In this document: piece after piece, positions 63,147-64,000 of the stretch | How the letters are laid out: each line of letters begins with the position of its first letter | How positions within the stretch are numbered: position 1 is the first letter of the stretch | Assembly: GCF_020184175.1 (NCBI RefSeq) | Contig: NC_065530.1 | Coordinates: forward strand, 29,303,260 to 29,367,259 | Source of the DNA: Aphis gossypii | Lineage: Eukaryota > Arthropoda > Insecta > Hemiptera > Aphididae | Reading direction: 5' to 3' | Length of the DNA stretch: 64,000 nt | The notes under the pieces: model-generated | Seen by the model: the letters and a program-made list of their open reading frames with translations, nothing else | Databases searched by the model: none | What the model was told of the DNA's origin: nothing | Position numbers and translations under genes: made by a program

Positions 63147-64000
63147 CTTGCGGAAATATCCCTTTACTCAACTACCGACATCAGCTGCAGCTGGTGCATC
63201 ATAATATATATTATTATATGGTATATTGTTATTCCTATTTGAACGCATCAGCCTGCGCACGTTACAATAATATAATTTAATATAATAAAATAATTATATA
63301 GGCACATTCAAATATTTCAAAGATATTATAATATTGTATATAATATATTACTCTGTTGCGTTGATAATATTTGTCAGACTTACTTAGACTGTTGCTGTCA
63401 GTGGAACGTACAAGAACCGTCAAAAATATGTATTTATGGATACAATGATTCACTCGCAAAATTATAAGGTCTAAATTATTAGCAATCAAACAAAAAAAAA
63501 TATTCGAAATTATTATTATATTTTGTTTTATAATGTTATATATTATAATAGACTGACTTTACAACAGAAATAAATAAATATACATATATATTTGTATTTA
63601 TAGAGTATTATTATGCATTTATATATTATTCAATAGTCACCTATATCTTATATACTCATGGATCATTTCTAAGTAATACTTTAAGTGGTTTATATATATT
63701 ATGCATTGCAAGACATTTTTGAAAAATAAGTTATATATTTTACCGACTTTACTACTTTACAACTCTTATATCGATATGATGTTTTTTCTTTTAAATTTTA
63801 GAATGACAAAATATATTTTTGATTTCAAACAAATTATTTTTTTGATAATTTGGTCATTTGGATACATGAAAATATCAGTCTTCAAACAAATAGTTGTGTA
63901 ATTACTAGTTAGTTCTTTAATTTACTTATTTTTTAGATGAATGAATTACCTACTTACCTATTAGGCTTTAGGCAGTAGAACTCGAATTGAGTAGTAGGAA
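63147..64000 (+). other. 3' UTR of transporter B and AT-rich downstream DNA
   Basis: AATAAA at 63284-63289 and several more near 63569 can end the transcript. The frames at 63277-63489 (-) and 63701-63901 (+) are low-complexity and not called as genes. Confidence 0.45.

Noticed and set aside
24568..64000. tRNA or rRNA genes
   Set aside because: I looked for GGTTCRANNCC-type T-arm boxes and rRNA-like GC-rich blocks by eye and found none convincing; a covariance-model scan was not possible.

Overview
The window reads as a piece of an insect nuclear genome, most likely an aphid or close sternorrhynchan relative. It is very AT-rich, genes are split by many short-to-medium GT-AG introns, TAGGTACCTA-type words are scattered everywhere, and the gene content is insect-specific: a chitin-binding cuticle protein, a mitochondrial-clade cytochrome P450 of the ecdysteroid (Halloween) type, and two trehalose/sugar transporter-like genes. 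Species assignment is inference; no rRNA or tRNA was recognised.

Layout. 290-2640: an old repeat interrupted by a Helitron-like element; the same composite lies inverted at about 35330-37262. 5785-7838 (+): a three-exon gene for an 87-aa small secreted protein that I do not recognise. 9576-11004 (+): a three-exon RR-1 cuticle protein with a clear TATA/initiator promoter. It shares the exon plan of the gene before it (five-codon first exon, signal-peptide second exon, phase 0 then phase 2). 11.2-19.1 kb: mostly AT-rich intergenic DNA with one GC-richer island and one TATA-like promoter candidate. 19205-24567 (+): a gene whose start codon sits alone at the end of one exon and whose single large exon encodes a secreted, proline/lysine-rich protein with about 40-residue repeats. 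Its intron holds, on the other strand, a broken copy of one P450 exon. 26306-31755 (-): a complete P450 gene that I could join exon by exon into a 499-residue frame.

33717-42862 (+) and 50177-63146 (+): two tandem paralogous MFS sugar transporters of 497 and 470 aa, each with seven coding exons and identical intron phases (0,1,0,1,0,2). The introns are loaded with mobile and repeated DNA: the Helitron-bearing composite and a retroelement protease-like fragment in the first gene; a hAT-like MITE, a second MITE and a 2.35-kb array of a 20-bp minisatellite with higher-order structure in the second. A further MITE with a perfect 8-bp target duplication lies between them.

The genes are not an operon and no common pathway is implied. 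The P450 is expected to serve ecdysteroid synthesis, the cuticle gene moulting, and the transporters sugar handling. The less described parts are the two secreted proteins without recognised relatives and the minisatellite. All exon joins were made by eye from splice signals and reading phase; no transcript evidence was available.
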